Made by a program: the position numbers and the translations under genes
Notes under the pieces: model-generated
Seen by the model: only the letters and a program-made list of their open reading frames with translations
Told to the model about the DNA's origin: nothing
The model's database searches: none
Shown here: one piece after another, positions 19,501 to 28,243 of the stretch
Layout of the letters: the number at the start of each line of letters is the position of its first letter
How positions within the stretch are numbered: the stretch's first letter is position 1
Assembly (NCBI RefSeq): GCF_000316645.1
Contig: NC_019684.1
Coordinates: forward strand, 3,377,501-3,441,500
Length of the DNA stretch: 64,000 nt
Source of the DNA: Nostoc sp. PCC 7524
GTDB taxonomy: Bacteria > Cyanobacteriota > Cyanobacteriia > Cyanobacteriales > Nostocaceae
Direction: 5' to 3'

Positions 19501-19750
19501 TCCAGTTTTAATGACTACCATCACCACTGTTTTAGGGATGTTTCCCTTAGCATTAGGAATTGGTGAAGGCTCAGAATTTCTCCAACCTTTGGGTATAGTA
19601 GTATTTTCAGGTCTATCCCTAGCAACACTACTGACACTGTTTATTATTCCCTGCTTCTATACCCTACTTCACGATTTACTCGGTGGAACTTGGAGCAAAC
19701 CTGTGTTAGTTTGGCTACGCTTATGGAAGAAAAATTTCAATAAAGCCTAG
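16505..19750 (+). CDS. RND family efflux permease (HAE1/AcrB-like)
   Basis: A 1081-residue inner-membrane proton-driven pump. The N-terminal helix (about 28-46) is followed by the conserved LPVDLLPSITYPRI, a large periplasmic loop, a helix block with LSLNVFSLGGLALGVGIVVDNSIVMLENI split about residue 415 carrying the Asp that relays protons, and a second repeat of the same architecture with GVVVNNAIIMVEL-like GIVVNNAIIMVEL near 965. The length is normal. ATG 16505 has no ribosome site; ATG 16523 (MQQVNNGGG) follows GGGAG at 16507-16511 and may be the true start. The substrate cannot be deduced. No outer-membrane TolC gene is nearby. Confidence 0.92.
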   Translation: MGAATQMQQVNNGGGFSISAISIRKHIGTLMLTLAVIVLGVFFIAKLPVDLLPSITYPRIGVRIQAPGISPEVAIDEVTKPLEEAFSATEGVIQVFSQTREGQVSIDLYFQPGGNIDQALNDATAAFNRARSTLPDTIESPRLFKVDPSQLPVYEMALTSPSLTGVDLRVFAEEELARELGVVPGVAGVSVSGGLQEEIRVNLDLDRLQALGIGLTDVLDELRNRNQDISGGRLLGVNSEPLTRTVGRFKNADEIRNLSFAVSSSSASPVPTRRVYLRDFAEVIDGSEQQRIYVSLNGEPAVKVSIQKQPDANTINVVDAVKIRLEQLQESGVVPEGTIMTPTLDESKFIRNSISNVTSSGLIGTGLAAIAVLLFLGSLRQTLIIVVAIPLATLAAIILMGLFGLSLNVFSLGGLALGVGIVVDNSIVMLENIAEGVGMTPGKDNKSRLRPQQLIDQAEQSSREVESALIASTSTNLVAVLPFLLIGGFIALLFNELILTISFSVAASILIAVTVVPMLSSRLLGWKFSSNLGKFWLLQQFNRRFADTTRMYGGFLRIILRWRLVVIAIAIILFGGSSLWMVPQIPQQILPRISTGQANLFAQFPPGTPLETNRKVMNAVDKILRQQPETEYVFSTSGGALFGTNTNANPLRGTSNITLTPGTDIDAYIERVTQAFNKLNLAGIRLRLAPGQVRGLIVNNSPVRNADVDIILQGNDSQALEQASRQVLTALEERATLARFRPDADDRQPEIQIRPDWERVAALGLTTQDIGNTIQTALEGSVPTQLQRGNRLVDVRVQLNETSVQTPSQLERLPLFVDGNRQVRLSDVAQIAEDQAPGEIQRINQRQVIIFAGNLTEGASLSAALAQVQAVVDSLNLPEGVSILPSSAAASNQQLQDSLQLLGGLATFLVFVVMAVQYNSLIDPLVIMFTIPLALAGGIFGLYITQTAIGATVIVGAVLLVGIVVNNAIIMVELANQIREREKVDRKTAILQAAPQRLRPVLMTTITTVLGMFPLALGIGEGSEFLQPLGIVVFSGLSLATLLTLFIIPCFYTLLHDLLGGTWSKPVLVWLRLWKKNFNKA

Positions 19751-19756
19751 TTAGCA

Positions 19757-19782
19757 GTAGCGCGGCGTTGAGCCGCGTGCTG
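19757..19782 (+). terminator. hairpin after the RND operon
   Basis: GCGCGGC and GCCGCGT pair around a GTTGA loop just after the stop codon. The T tract is weak, so termination is only likely. Confidence 0.4.
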
Positions 19783-19969
19783 AGTAAAAAACTCTAGTTT
19801 CTCGTCTCTTTACCCTCTGTTATGTAGCTGTAGCCAATGAGATTAGGACATCAGGAAATCATAAAACCATTACCATCAGAGGCTTTTAAACCTGTCCCCT
19901 ATCCCCTGTCACCTGTCACCTGTCCCCTGCTATACTTGTCCGTCACACTAGACATCTCCAAACAAGAAT

Positions 19970-19998
19970 GTAGAGACGTAGCATTGTTACGTCTCTAC
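19970..19998. repeat. 29-bp perfect inverted repeat
   Basis: GTAGAGACGTA at 19970-19980 is repeated inverted at 19988-19998 around a 7-base loop. It lies between convergent genes and can act as a two-way terminator; a related 24-bp palindrome (AGAGACG...) lies at 45417-45440. Heptad repeats of the type CCTGTCC/CCTGTCA precede it (about 19890-19929). Confidence 0.6.
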
Positions 19999-20020
19999 TG
20001 ATTTCATCAGAACGCCTTGT

Positions 20021-20965
20021 TTAGGCTTCCATTAATACAAATTTATCAATATGGGAATTGTACATATTTAAACGACGTGAATACACAACTTTCCACAAAA
20101 GCCACCAAGTGGAAAGATAAAAAATTGATTTATCTAGCATTTTAGAAAAGATTCGTAAGTCTCGTTTTTTCAACGCTACTAGAATCCAATGTAATTTCAG
20201 GTAATTTTTGATGTCTTGCAGAGTGGGTAAATAAGATTGGTGTTTTTCATCGATGAAAGTGTAAATCTTCTCTTTCATCATAATGTTTGTATTTAGACGT
20301 TGGAGAAAAGAAAATTTTTGGTTATAAGCACCAGTCCAAATTGTGCGGTAAGCCAGGCACTGATTGAGAAAAATGGCATGGCCAAACTGAGCAATGCGAA
20401 TCCAAGAATCAATATCATCACAGTTGGTATCTAGTTGAGAATCCCAACCACCAGACTGCAAGAAAGCATCTCGGCGACACGCAACCTGAACTGGTGTACC
20501 AAATGGTACCAATTCCAAAAGCATACCGTAGTGAATATCAGCTTGGGGAATATAAAAAGCTAAACCAGGGCCAAACCGAGGAGTAAGACTAAGTTCAACT
20601 TCATTCTGGTCTACTTGAGCCGCAATGCAAGAACAAATGACAGCATCAGGACACAATGCGATCGCCTTTGTCATTTGTTCAATACAATTAACATCTAAAT
20701 AGTCATCATCATCTAAAAACTTAATCCAATCACCGCTAGCTTTCTGCACGCCAGCATTAACTGTAGCTGCATGGCCTTGATTGACTTCATTACGGTGATA
20801 AACAACGGCATCACCTAAACTTTTAACATACTGTTCTGTTTCATCAGAAGAGCAGTCATCAGCCACCACTACCTCACAAGGAATAGTCTGTTTAAGTGCA
20901 GAGTCAATAGCACGGCGTAGCAAATCTAAGCGATTGTAGGTAGAGATAACAATACTAAATGTCAT
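20021..20965 (-). CDS. family 2 glycosyltransferase
   Basis: The 314-residue protein begins MTFSIVISTYNRLDLLRRAI, the nucleotide-sugar-binding start of GT-A fold family 2 enzymes. VVVADDCSSDET (about 35-46) and WIKFLDDDDYLD (with the DxD metal motif, about 85) follow. The acceptor and sugar are not predictable. ATG 20965 is preferred to an in-frame GTG at 20974. Upstream is a free-standing promoter region; downstream it converges on the RND operon. Confidence 0.9.
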   Translation of the reverse strand: MTFSIVISTYNRLDLLRRAIDSALKQTIPCEVVVADDCSSDETEQYVKSLGDAVVYHRNEVNQGHAATVNAGVQKASGDWIKFLDDDDYLDVNCIEQMTKAIALCPDAVICSCIAAQVDQNEVELSLTPRFGPGLAFYIPQADIHYGMLLELVPFGTPVQVACRRDAFLQSGGWDSQLDTNCDDIDSWIRIAQFGHAIFLNQCLAYRTIWTGAYNQKFSFLQRLNTNIMMKEKIYTFIDEKHQSYLPTLQDIKNYLKLHWILVALKKRDLRIFSKMLDKSIFYLSTWWLLWKVVYSRRLNMYNSHIDKFVLMEA

Positions 20966-21235
20966 AAATCTCACACCTGTGGCAAAATTATGGTTTTTGT
21001 AATATAGCTCTTATGCTCAGATTCCTGTATCAGTAATTTCATCAGTTTTTTAGGACTACTACACAGGGCAACGATAAATTACTACTTAAGGAGCAAATTA
21101 GGGATTAAAGAGATAGAGGATTGGGAAATGGCTAAGTCCGGAAAAAATTTCTTCCATCCTTAACCTAAACCAGTGGACTGAAAGATGATTCTGGATTTAT
21201 GATGGATGATCGTGAGTTTTTTAAGCAGACTAGCT

Positions 21236-21598
21236 ATGAGTGCTCAAGAAATTATTCGCTCCATTGAAGCGGAACAACTAAAATCAAATTTGCCTCAAAT
21301 TTACGTGGGTGACACCGTAAGAGTAGGCGTGAAAATTAAAGAAGGCGATAAATACCGCGTCCAACCCTACGAGGGAGTTGTAATTGCCATGCGTAACGGC
21401 GGTATTAACGAAACTATTACAGTTCGTCGAGTCTTCCAAGGGGTGGGCGTTGAGCGGGTATTCTTATTACATTCTCCCCGCATTGACAGTATTAAAGTAT
21501 TACGTCGCGGTAAAGTCAGACGTGCTAAACTCTACTATCTGCGCGGTCGTGTCGGTAAGGCTACACGGATTAAGCAACGTTTTGACCGTGCTTTGTAA
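21236..21598 (+). CDS. rplS: 50S ribosomal protein L19
   Basis: L19 sits at the 30S/50S interface. The conserved body is complete ([50 protein letters not shown]). ATG 21236 ([14 protein letters not shown]) gives 120 residues as usual for cyanobacteria; an in-frame ATG at 21206 would add ten residues that do not look conserved. It precedes tRNA-Trp and secE, an order often kept in cyanobacteria. Confidence 0.95.
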   Translation: MSAQEIIRSIEAEQLKSNLPQIYVGDTVRVGVKIKEGDKYRVQPYEGVVIAMRNGGINETITVRRVFQGVGVERVFLLHSPRIDSIKVLRRGKVRRAKLYYLRGRVGKATRIKQRFDRAL

Positions 21599-21653
21599 CT
21601 CTTTGTTCAGGGTAGGGGGAAAATCTCGGTTAGCAGGCGGCATCTGCCGCTAG

Positions 21654-21682
21654 TTTACTCACTAAAAAAAATGTGATATAAT
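21654..21682 (+). promoter_or_regulatory. promoter of tRNA-Trp/secE operon
   Basis: TTTACT (21654-21659) and a perfect TATAAT (21677-21682) are separated by 17 bp. Transcription would begin about 7 bases later, some 55 bases before the tRNA. Confidence 0.65.
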
Positions 21683-21743
21683 CGCGATTGTGCATTAAAC
21701 TAAAAAAAGTTTCAGCACCGCCAACAAACCCAACCCAGCTTGT

Positions 21744-21816
21744 GCGCTCTTAGTTCAGTTGGTAGAACGCAGGTCTCCAAAACCTGATGTCGGGGGTTCG
21801 AGTCCTCCAGGGCGCG
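21744..21816 (+). tRNA. trnW-CCA: tRNA-Trp (CCA anticodon)
   Basis: Acceptor stem GCGCTCT/AGGGCGC (one G-T pair), D arm GTTCAGTTGGTAGAAC, anticodon stem CAGGT/ACCTG with loop CTCCAAA (anticodon 21777-21779) and T arm GGGGGTTCGAGTCCTCC are all present. No CCA is encoded. The gene lies upstream of secE-nusG, as in many bacteria. Confidence 0.96.
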
Positions 21817-22012
21817 CTCGAAAGTAAAAACACAACCCGAATCAGTAGCACGCCTGCTAACATAGCAGATAGTGCTGTTGGTTTCGGGTATAGTTGTTTG
21901 ATACTTGCAGCTTTTTTGTTTCCAGTTAATTTTTGATGGAGTCAAAGCTGTCAACCTGGATGAAAATTAGCAAAGTATAGCTGTATTGAAAAAGATGGGG
22001 GGATAAACGATC

Positions 22013-22234
22013 GTGGCCAAAAAAAATGAGGCAGAAATCGCAGAAAACGCTGGTGGGTTTAACTTTCTCAATTTCTTTCAAGGAACAAGAGAAGAATTAG
22101 AGAAAGTAGTTTGGCCTAGCCGGAAGCAACTTGTCAGCGAATCAGCCGCCGTATTGCTGATGGTGACACTCTCCGCTTCTTTGATCTATTTGGTCGATGG
22201 ATTGTTTTCTTGGGCAGCAAAACAGGTATTCTGA
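22013..22234 (+). CDS. secE: preprotein translocase subunit SecE
   Basis: SecE is an essential component of the SecYEG channel. The 73-residue protein starts at GTG 22013 (GGGGGATAAACGATC before it). It has the amphipathic motif FFQGTREELEKVVWPSRKQL (about 22-41) and one transmembrane helix (about 45-65), typical of the short cyanobacterial form. Its stop (TGA 22232-22234) overlaps the nusG ATG by one base, so the two are translationally coupled. Confidence 0.94.
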   Translation: MAKKNEAEIAENAGGFNFLNFFQGTREELEKVVWPSRKQLVSESAAVLLMVTLSASLIYLVDGLFSWAAKQVF

Positions 22235-22866
22235 TGACTTTTGCAACAGACGAACCAATGGACTCGGCGTTGCAGTCAGAGGAAACAGCAGAAGCAGCGT
22301 CTAATGAAGCACGCTGGTATGCCGTACAGGTGGCCTCAGGCTGCGAAAAGCGGGTAAAAACAAATTTAGAACAGCGCATCCAAACTTTTGACGTGGCTGA
22401 TAAAATTCTCCAGGTAGAGATTCCCCACACGCCAGCAGTAAAAATCCGCAAGGATGGTAGCCGCCAGCACACAGAGGAAAAAGTTTTTCCGGGCTATGTG
22501 CTAGTAAGGATGATGATGGATGATGATACCTGGCAGGTGGTACGTAACACATCCCATGTAATTAACTTTGTGGGAGCCGAACAAAAACGTGGTAGCGGCA
22601 AAGGTCGCGGTCACGTTAAACCAGTACCTTTAGGTCACTCAGAAGTAGAGCGGATATTCAAACAAACCACCGAACAAGAGCCAATTGTCAAAATTGACAT
22701 GGCAACTGGTGATAAGATAGTCGTGCTTTCTGGCCCATTTAAGGACTTTGAAGGTGAGGTAATTGAAGTTAGCCCTGAACGGAGTAAACTCAAAGCCTTG
22801 CTGTCAATTTTTGGGCGAGACACACCAGTAGAACTGGAATTTAATCAGGTAGAAAAACAGAGCTAA
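22234..22866 (+). CDS. nusG: transcription termination/antitermination factor NusG
   Basis: NusG binds RNA polymerase and links it to the ribosome or other factors. The 210-residue protein starts at ATG 22234, overlapping the secE stop. It has an acidic N-terminal extension, the NGN domain (WYAVQVASGCEKRVKTNLEQ, VFPGYVLVRM), and a C-terminal KOW motif (GDKIVVLSGPFKDFEGEV, about 153-170). An upstream in-frame start inside secE is unlikely. The rplK gene begins 6 bases after the stop. Confidence 0.95.
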   Translation: MTFATDEPMDSALQSEETAEAASNEARWYAVQVASGCEKRVKTNLEQRIQTFDVADKILQVEIPHTPAVKIRKDGSRQHTEEKVFPGYVLVRMMMDDDTWQVVRNTSHVINFVGAEQKRGSGKGRGHVKPVPLGHSEVERIFKQTTEQEPIVKIDMATGDKIVVLSGPFKDFEGEVIEVSPERSKLKALLSIFGRDTPVELEFNQVEKQS

Positions 22867-22872
22867 ATCCAA

Positions 22873-23298
22873 ATGGCAAAGAAAGTAGTAGCGGTCATTA
22901 AACTGGCCTTGAATGCTGGAAAAGCCAACCCAGCACCCCCAGTTGGCCCTGCGTTGGGTCAACATGGTGTTAATATCATGATGTTCTGCAAAGAGTACAA
23001 CGCCAAAACAGCAGACCAAGCTGGGATGGTAATTCCTGTAGAAATTTCGGTTTATGAAGACCGGAGTTTTACATTTGTACTCAAAACACCTCCAGCATCA
23101 GTATTGATTCGCAAGGCAGCGAAAATTGAAAGAGGTTCCAACGAACCTAATAAAAAGAAAGTTGGTTCAATTACCACAGCGCAACTGCGGGAAATAGCTC
23201 AAACCAAACTTCCTGACCTCAACGCTAACGACATAGACGCGGCGATGAAAATTGTGGCAGGAACCGCCAAGAACATGGGTGTAACCGTCCAAGATTGA
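22873..23298 (+). CDS. rplK: 50S ribosomal protein L11
   Basis: L11 forms the stalk base and the GTPase-associated region. The 141-residue sequence is canonical: [23 protein letters not shown], the [15 protein letters not shown] motif and the C-terminal RNA-binding domain ending [12 protein letters not shown]. It lies directly behind nusG and ahead of rplA. Confidence 0.97.
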   Translation: MAKKVVAVIKLALNAGKANPAPPVGPALGQHGVNIMMFCKEYNAKTADQAGMVIPVEISVYEDRSFTFVLKTPPASVLIRKAAKIERGSNEPNKKKVGSITTAQLREIAQTKLPDLNANDIDAAMKIVAGTAKNMGVTVQD

Positions 23299-23409
23299 TT
23301 GAATTTTGAGTGAGCAATTAGACTCAATTTATAATCAATTTCCCATCTAAAATCCAAAAATTACATTGGGGGAGAGGCATAGCTTCGTCAACAACCCCTG
23401 GAGATAAAA

Positions 23410-24126
23410 ATGACACAAAAAGTATCACGTCGCTTGCGAGAATTGCAAGCAAAAGTAGAAGATAAAGAATACGCACCTTTAGATGCTTTAGCCCTCCTGA
23501 AAGAGACCGCTACAGCCAAATTTCCCGAAGCTGCGGAAGCACATATCCGTCTAGGTATTGATCCAAAATATACAGATCAACAATTGCGTACCACAGTAGC
23601 ACTACCCAAAGGCACAGGGCAAGTGGTAAGGGTGGCAGTGATTGCCCGTGGTGAAAAAGTTACAGAAGCCTCCAACTCTGGCGCTGATGTAGTTGGTTCT
23701 GAAGAACTAATTGACGAAATCCAAAAAGGCAGAATGGATTTTGACAAATTGATTGCTACACCAGATGTCATGCCACAGGTAGCAAAACTTGGTAAATTGT
23801 TAGGTCCTCGTGGTTTAATGCCATCACCAAAAGGTGGTACAGTCACATTTGACATCGCCAGTGCGATCGCGGAATTTAAAGCTGGTAAATTAGAATTCCG
23901 GGCTGACCGTACAGGCATAGTTCATGTTATGTTTGGAAAGGCATCCTTCTCGCCAGAAGATTTATTGGTAAACCTGAAGGCGTTACAAGAGACGATTGAC
24001 CGTAACCGTCCTTCAGGAGCCAAAGGCCGTTATTGGCGTTCAATTTATGTGTCCGCCACAATGGGGCCATCCATTAGAGTCGATGTTGCTGCTCTGCGAG
24101 ATTATAAACTGACTGAAGTTGCTTAA
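23410..24126 (+). CDS. rplA: 50S ribosomal protein L1
   Basis: L1 forms the mobile stalk near the E site and usually represses its own operon. The 238-residue protein has the conserved [19 protein letters not shown] stretch (about 118-137) and [20 protein letters not shown] near the C-terminus. ATG 23410 follows CCTGGAGATAAAA. The 111-bp gap after rplK could hold an L1 binding site, but I could not identify it. Confidence 0.97.
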   Translation: MTQKVSRRLRELQAKVEDKEYAPLDALALLKETATAKFPEAAEAHIRLGIDPKYTDQQLRTTVALPKGTGQVVRVAVIARGEKVTEASNSGADVVGSEELIDEIQKGRMDFDKLIATPDVMPQVAKLGKLLGPRGLMPSPKGGTVTFDIASAIAEFKAGKLEFRADRTGIVHVMFGKASFSPEDLLVNLKALQETIDRNRPSGAKGRYWRSIYVSATMGPSIRVDVAALRDYKLTEVA

Positions 24127-24229
24127 TTAGGGACTGGTAATTACGGACTGGGGACTGGGGAATAGGGAAAAAACAGAAAGTTAATCTTTTTAAACCTTAC
24201 CTTTTTCCCTGAAACTGATGTCCAATGCT

Positions 24230-24392
24230 CAATGCCCAAAATTGAATAAGCAAAGCCGGAGACAGCAGGTGCTAATTGCTTAATATCCTGCCGAGGTAGA
24301 AGTTCTATTGCCGAAAGTTGCACGAAAATTGTGTGTAACTGTGGCCGCAATAGTCTTGATACTAAACCCCGGCTGAGATAGCTGGGGTTTAT
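24230..24392 (+). ncRNA. L10 leader RNA (rplJ-rplL autoregulation)
   Basis: The 336-bp rplA-rplJ gap contains a sequence resembling the ribosomal protein L10 leader, with CCTGCCGAGGTAGAAG near 24289. A perfect 7-bp stem AAACCCC/GGGGTTT (24364-24370 with 24384-24390) extends inward by a G-T pair and three more pairs, giving an 11-bp hairpin. The T tract after it is weak. In other bacteria the L10-L12 complex binds such a leader and controls the downstream genes. The exact ends are approximate. Confidence 0.65.
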
Positions 24393-24462
24393 TGTTATGC
24401 CCTAGTCAGAAAAAACATCACAAAAGAGAAATCGACGATTGTTTTGAGGAGGTGAAACCGAC

Positions 24463-25011
24463 ATGGGTAGAACACTAGAAAACAAAAAAGAGATAGTAGC
24501 TGAACTCAAAGAAACTTTGAGTGAGTCAACTTTGGCATTGGTAATTGACTATCAAGGGCTGACAGTTGCGGAAATTACAGACTTACGGCGGCGGTTGCGT
24601 CCCACTGGCACTATCTGTAAAGTGACGAAGAACACTTTTATGGGTATTGCCATTCAAGACGATGAAAAATGGCAACCCCTGTCGGAGTTGCTGAAGGGTT
24701 CATCTGCCTTCTTATTGGTTAAAGAAGATTTTTCTTCTGCAATCAAAGCTTACCAAGATTTCCAAAAAGCCTCCAAGAAGACAGAACTTCGTGGCGGCGT
24801 TATGGAAGGTCGCCTACTCAAAGAACCGGATGTCAAAGCTTTAGGAGATTTGCCATCCAAAGAACAACTTATGGCTCAAATTGCTGGAGCTATCAACGCT
24901 TTGGCGACAAAGGTAGCCGTAGGTATCAACGAAGTTCCCAGTGGTTTGGCGCGGGCTTTGCAAGCTGTCGCTGATAAGGAAAATAGTGGCGCTGACAGTG
25001 CTAGTGAGTAA
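24463..25011 (+). CDS. rplJ: 50S ribosomal protein L10
   Basis: L10 anchors the L7/L12 dimers on the ribosome. The 182-residue protein begins [19 protein letters not shown] and contains [21 protein letters not shown] and [13 protein letters not shown] 24463 follows GAGGAGGTGAAACCGAC, a strong ribosome binding site. The C-terminal helical arm ([21 protein letters not shown]) binds L12. The gene is followed 73 bp later by rplL. Confidence 0.96.
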   Translation: MGRTLENKKEIVAELKETLSESTLALVIDYQGLTVAEITDLRRRLRPTGTICKVTKNTFMGIAIQDDEKWQPLSELLKGSSAFLLVKEDFSSAIKAYQDFQKASKKTELRGGVMEGRLLKEPDVKALGDLPSKEQLMAQIAGAINALATKVAVGINEVPSGLARALQAVADKENSGADSASE

Positions 25012-25084
25012 TAGGTAAAGCGGTTATATCCAACCAATTACCTAATTAGCAATTACTAAATCAACAATTACAGGAGTTATATCA

Positions 25085-25474
25085 ATGTCTGCTGCAACCG
25101 AACAAATTTTAGAACAATTGAAATCTTTGACTCTGCTAGAAGCTGCTGAATTAGTTAAGCAAATTGAAGAAGCTTTTGGCGTAAGTGCTGCTGCACCAGC
25201 TGGTGGCATGATGATGATGGCTGCTCCTGCTGCTGCTGCTGCTGAACCAGTAGAAGAAAAAACCGAGTTCGATGTAATTCTTGAATCTGTTCCAGCTGAT
25301 AAGAAGATTGCTGTACTGAAAGTTGTACGGGAAATCACTGGTTTAGGTCTGAAAGAAGCAAAAGACTTGGTAGAAGCTGCACCTAAACCAATCAAAGAAG
25401 CTATTGCTAAGGAAGCTGCTGAAGACGCTAAGAAGCGGATTGAAGAAGCTGGTGCTAAGGTAACAGTTAAGTAA
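25085..25474 (+). CDS. rplL: 50S ribosomal protein L7/L12
   Basis: The 129-residue stalk protein has an N-terminal dimerisation helix, a flexible hinge (Met- and Ala-rich, about 40-56) and the conserved C-terminal factor-binding domain ([20 protein letters not shown]). ATG 25085 follows AGGAG. The hinge with four consecutive Met is a little unusual but within the family range. Confidence 0.97.
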   Translation: MSAATEQILEQLKSLTLLEAAELVKQIEEAFGVSAAAPAGGMMMMAAPAAAAAEPVEEKTEFDVILESVPADKKIAVLKVVREITGLGLKEAKDLVEAAPKPIKEAIAKEAAEDAKKRIEEAGAKVTVK

Positions 25475-25513
25475 TTAAGGCACGGGATTAATTACTGAAA
25501 CGTTCTTGTGATG

Positions 25514-25543
25514 AAAAAAGGAGTCTAAGAAGACTCCTTTTTT
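25514..25543 (+). terminator. intrinsic terminator after rplL
   Basis: AAAAAAGGAGTCT pairs with AGACTCCTTTTTT around an AAGA loop; this is a textbook terminator that ends the ribosomal operon. Confidence 0.9.
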
Positions 25544-25801
25544 GTTGGCTGTTTAATAACTTGTTTTCAATACAGTTTAGTTAAGATAATCTCTCTACCG
25601 TTCCAGGAGAGAGGTTTGGAGAGAGACCAGAGTCTATACAATACAAAAGCGATCGCCTAAAATCTCTCTATTAGGCGATCGCTTTCGTTTTTACTGAATT
25701 TGGGGTTGGCGATCGCATGACCAATCTTCAAGATGCGATCGTTCTCTTTCTTCCCTTAGTTTAAAGGTGCGTTAGCCTTGCCACGCCAATACCGAAGTTG
25801 A
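25544..25801. other. spacer with HIP1 palindromes between convergent transcripts
   Basis: A 15-bp inverted repeat containing HIP1 octamers (25646-25660 with 25671-25685) lies between rplL and the adaptor gene on the other strand. It can form a two-way terminator. Further GCGATCGC copies occur near 25710 and 25735. No gene is seen. Confidence 0.6.
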
Positions 25802-27298
25802 TTACCTCACAGAAAATGCCTCACTGAATCGGCGAGTTACTGGTTCCATAATGAAAGTCAAAATTGACTTTTTACGAGTGACTATTTCCCCAGTAGCAAC
25901 CATTCCAGGAGTAAATGCCACTTCTTGACCTCGAACATTCAAAGTGTGTTTATGCAATTGGATTCTGGCGGGAAAAACCAAGCCTAAATCTTTATCGACA
26001 ATGGCATTGGGGCTGACTTGCACAACTTCACCATCAATTGTGCCGAATTCTTGAAAGGGAAAGGTTGCCATTTTCACTTTTGCTTTCATCCCTTTTTGGA
26101 TAAAACCAATATCACGGTTGAGGACTTTCACCTCTAGTAATATTTCTTCCCCCTCCGGTAAGATGGACAGCAATTCCTCTCCTGCTTGTACTGGCCCCTT
26201 GGTGGCTTTAATTTTATAGATTGTGCCTGCAACGGGAGCTTTAATAGTTTCTCCTTCTTTTTGTTTTCTGGCTTGTTCTAACTGACCAGCTACACCAGTT
26301 AGTTCTTCTTGACGCTTATTTATCTGGGTTAAAATTTCACTTTGGCGCTCGGATGCCACACGTTGCAGCTGATTACGGGCTGCTTGATATGCTTCTTGTG
26401 CTTGGCGAATTTCTTGTACTTGGGCAGCAATATCTTTTTCTAAGGATGTAACTCTGTCTTGAGCCTCTGTTAAACGATTTTGGGCATTTGTCACTTCATC
26501 TTTTGCCCTAGTAATTTCTGTTTGGGTGCGAGTTAATCGTTCTTTAGCTTCTAGGTAATCTACTCTGGGAACAGCACCAGGAGTAATCAGAGTGCGGAGA
26601 TTTTCTTCTCTACTTTGAGCAATTTCTAAATTGCCTTCAACTTTGGCACTGATGTTTTCTGCATTGACAAGGTTAGTTTGAGCATTAGCAACACTTTTTT
26701 TCGCACTGAATAAATTATCTTTTAATCGGGTGAGACGCACTTTGGCTTGATCAATCAGCGCCCGTTGGCGATTGGCTTCTGCTTCTGCTGCTGCTTGACG
26801 TGCTTGGTAGTCTTGCAGACGAGATTTTAATAGTTCATCTTGTATGGCACTACCGGTGTTATTAGCACCTGTGCGTTCTGCTTGTAAGCGTTGTAAATCT
26901 TCTTGAATTAATTTAGTAGCTTGGGCTAGGCGGGTGACATCAGTTTGTTTTAAGTCTGGGTCACGCTGAATAATAACTTGATCTTTGGTGACGCGATCGC
27001 CTTCTTTGACTTTAATGGCGACAATCTCCCCATTACCCAGAGATGTCACAGGACGTACTTGGGTGGAAGCGATTAATTCCCCTTGTGCTACTGCCACCTC
27101 ATCGATTTCGGAGAAATGCGCCCAGGCGATCGCACCAAATACAACTAAGCTAATCGTTCCTGCTAGCAATCTAGTATAAAGTGCAGGTAATTCTTTAACT
27201 GCTTTACCCAGTTCATAGGACAGTTGGTCTTCGGGTCTAGCAAATTGCTGTTTTGTTTGACGTGCTTGAGCTGCATTAGCTAATAGGGAATATTTCAT
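25802..27298 (-). CDS. HlyD family periplasmic adaptor
   Basis: The 498-residue protein resembles type I secretion or export adaptors. The first ATG that fits the family is at 27298 (MKYSLLANAAQARQTKQQ); an upstream in-frame extension to 27352 is built from repeat DNA and is unlikely. A single transmembrane helix (about 44-62, LLAGTISLVVFGAIAWAHF) anchors it in the inner membrane. A lipoyl-like segment (LGNGEIVAIKVKEGDRVTKDQVIIQ), a long coiled coil (about 125-325, Gln-, Glu-, Ala-rich) and a second lipoyl plus beta-barrel part follow. No ABC transporter or peptidase partner is adjacent, so the cognate pump is elsewhere. Confidence 0.88.
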   Translation of the reverse strand: MKYSLLANAAQARQTKQQFARPEDQLSYELGKAVKELPALYTRLLAGTISLVVFGAIAWAHFSEIDEVAVAQGELIASTQVRPVTSLGNGEIVAIKVKEGDRVTKDQVIIQRDPDLKQTDVTRLAQATKLIQEDLQRLQAERTGANNTGSAIQDELLKSRLQDYQARQAAAEAEANRQRALIDQAKVRLTRLKDNLFSAKKSVANAQTNLVNAENISAKVEGNLEIAQSREENLRTLITPGAVPRVDYLEAKERLTRTQTEITRAKDEVTNAQNRLTEAQDRVTSLEKDIAAQVQEIRQAQEAYQAARNQLQRVASERQSEILTQINKRQEELTGVAGQLEQARKQKEGETIKAPVAGTIYKIKATKGPVQAGEELLSILPEGEEILLEVKVLNRDIGFIQKGMKAKVKMATFPFQEFGTIDGEVVQVSPNAIVDKDLGLVFPARIQLHKHTLNVRGQEVAFTPGMVATGEIVTRKKSILTFIMEPVTRRFSEAFSVR

Positions 27299-27367
27299 AA
27301 TTGGGGATTGGGGATTGGGGAAGCAGGGGATGGGTATTCTGTTATATCCCATGCCCCTTGAGCGAAT
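27299..27367. repeat. heptad repeat GGGGATT
   Basis: Repeats of GGGATTG lie between the SDR gene and the adaptor gene (about 27303-27323). They are STRR-type and do not appear to be coding. Confidence 0.55.
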
Positions 27368-28243
27368 TCAAACTGCTAAATAGCGCCGCAAAAAACTTTC
27401 CAATGTTTCTAATTGGAAGTTGAAAGTTTGCTCTAAGTTAGCTATTTCCTCTTTTCTACAGAAAAATTCATCTGACAGCAATGTCCGAAAAGTTCCCAAA
27501 GCCTTTTGTGCTTCGGGATTCATTAGTCCCAATACACTCCGTAATCCGTCAACCAATAATAAAGGCGAGTTAATCACTATTGGCTCTTTATTAAAGATGC
27601 GGCTAAAGATGTGAGGGATGTCCTCACGGAATAAAATCTCTGGGCCTCCAACTGGAAATATTTGGTTACGAGCGCCTGTAACCTTGACTGAATCTACTAC
27701 TATCCTGGCTAAATCATCTGTACTCACAATCGAAGTGCGGTTTTTAGGATCACCAATGAGTAAATATAACCCTGTTTCTCGAAATCTTTCCGCCAAAGGC
27801 AGCAAATTAGATGCTAATCCGGCTGGACGTAAAATAGTGTAATTTATACCACTAGCAGCTAAATAGCGTTCTACAGCTCGTTTGGCTTTAAATACGGGAG
27901 CGTCTTCATAACCTCGGTCAGAGCCGAGTACAGAAATGAAGACAAAGTGCTGTACTCCCATAGCTTTTGCCTGATCAATGAGTGCAATATTAGCACGGTA
28001 ATCTAAGGAAAGAGCATCGCTATCCGAACCGTGGGTGCTGATGATATATTGAACGCCCTGACAAGCTTTGACGATATCTTTGTCACACTTTAAATCACCG
28101 ATAAAGATATCTGCTCCTCGGTGTTCTAATTCACCGTAACGCGAGGTAAGGCGGACAAATGCTCGCACAGTCTGCGCCTGTTGGCGTAAGAGTCTTACAA
28201 CCCGGCGGCCAATGTCTCCTGTTGCTCCTGTGACTAAAAACAT
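27368..28243 (-). CDS. NAD(P)H-binding SDR family protein (Ycf39/NmrA-like)
   Basis: The 291-residue protein begins MFLVTGATGDIGRRVVRLLRQ, the glycine-rich Rossmann motif of atypical short-chain dehydrogenases. It contains FVFISVLGSDRG and YTILRPAGLASNLLPLAERFRETG, typical of the Ycf39/NmrA group. Catalytic Tyr-x3-Lys is not obvious, so it may be a redox sensor or assembly factor. Chloroplast relatives help pigment-protein assembly. Upstream spacer carries heptads; downstream is the adaptor gene in the same direction, about 70 bp away. Confidence 0.8.
   Translation of the reverse strand: MFLVTGATGDIGRRVVRLLRQQAQTVRAFVRLTSRYGELEHRGADIFIGDLKCDKDIVKACQGVQYIISTHGSDSDALSLDYRANIALIDQAKAMGVQHFVFISVLGSDRGYEDAPVFKAKRAVERYLAASGINYTILRPAGLASNLLPLAERFRETGLYLLIGDPKNRTSIVSTDDLARIVVDSVKVTGARNQIFPVGGPEILFREDIPHIFSRIFNKEPIVINSPLLLVDGLRSVLGLMNPEAQKALGTFRTLLSDEFFCRKEEIANLEQTFNFQLETLESFLRRYLAV

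Noticed and set aside
24141..24350. 69-codon leftward frame before rplJ
   Set aside because: It is antisense to the L10 leader.
27299..27352. Longer N-terminus of the HlyD-type adaptor
   Set aside because: The 18 extra codons are made of heptad repeats; the family N-terminus starts at MKYSLL.
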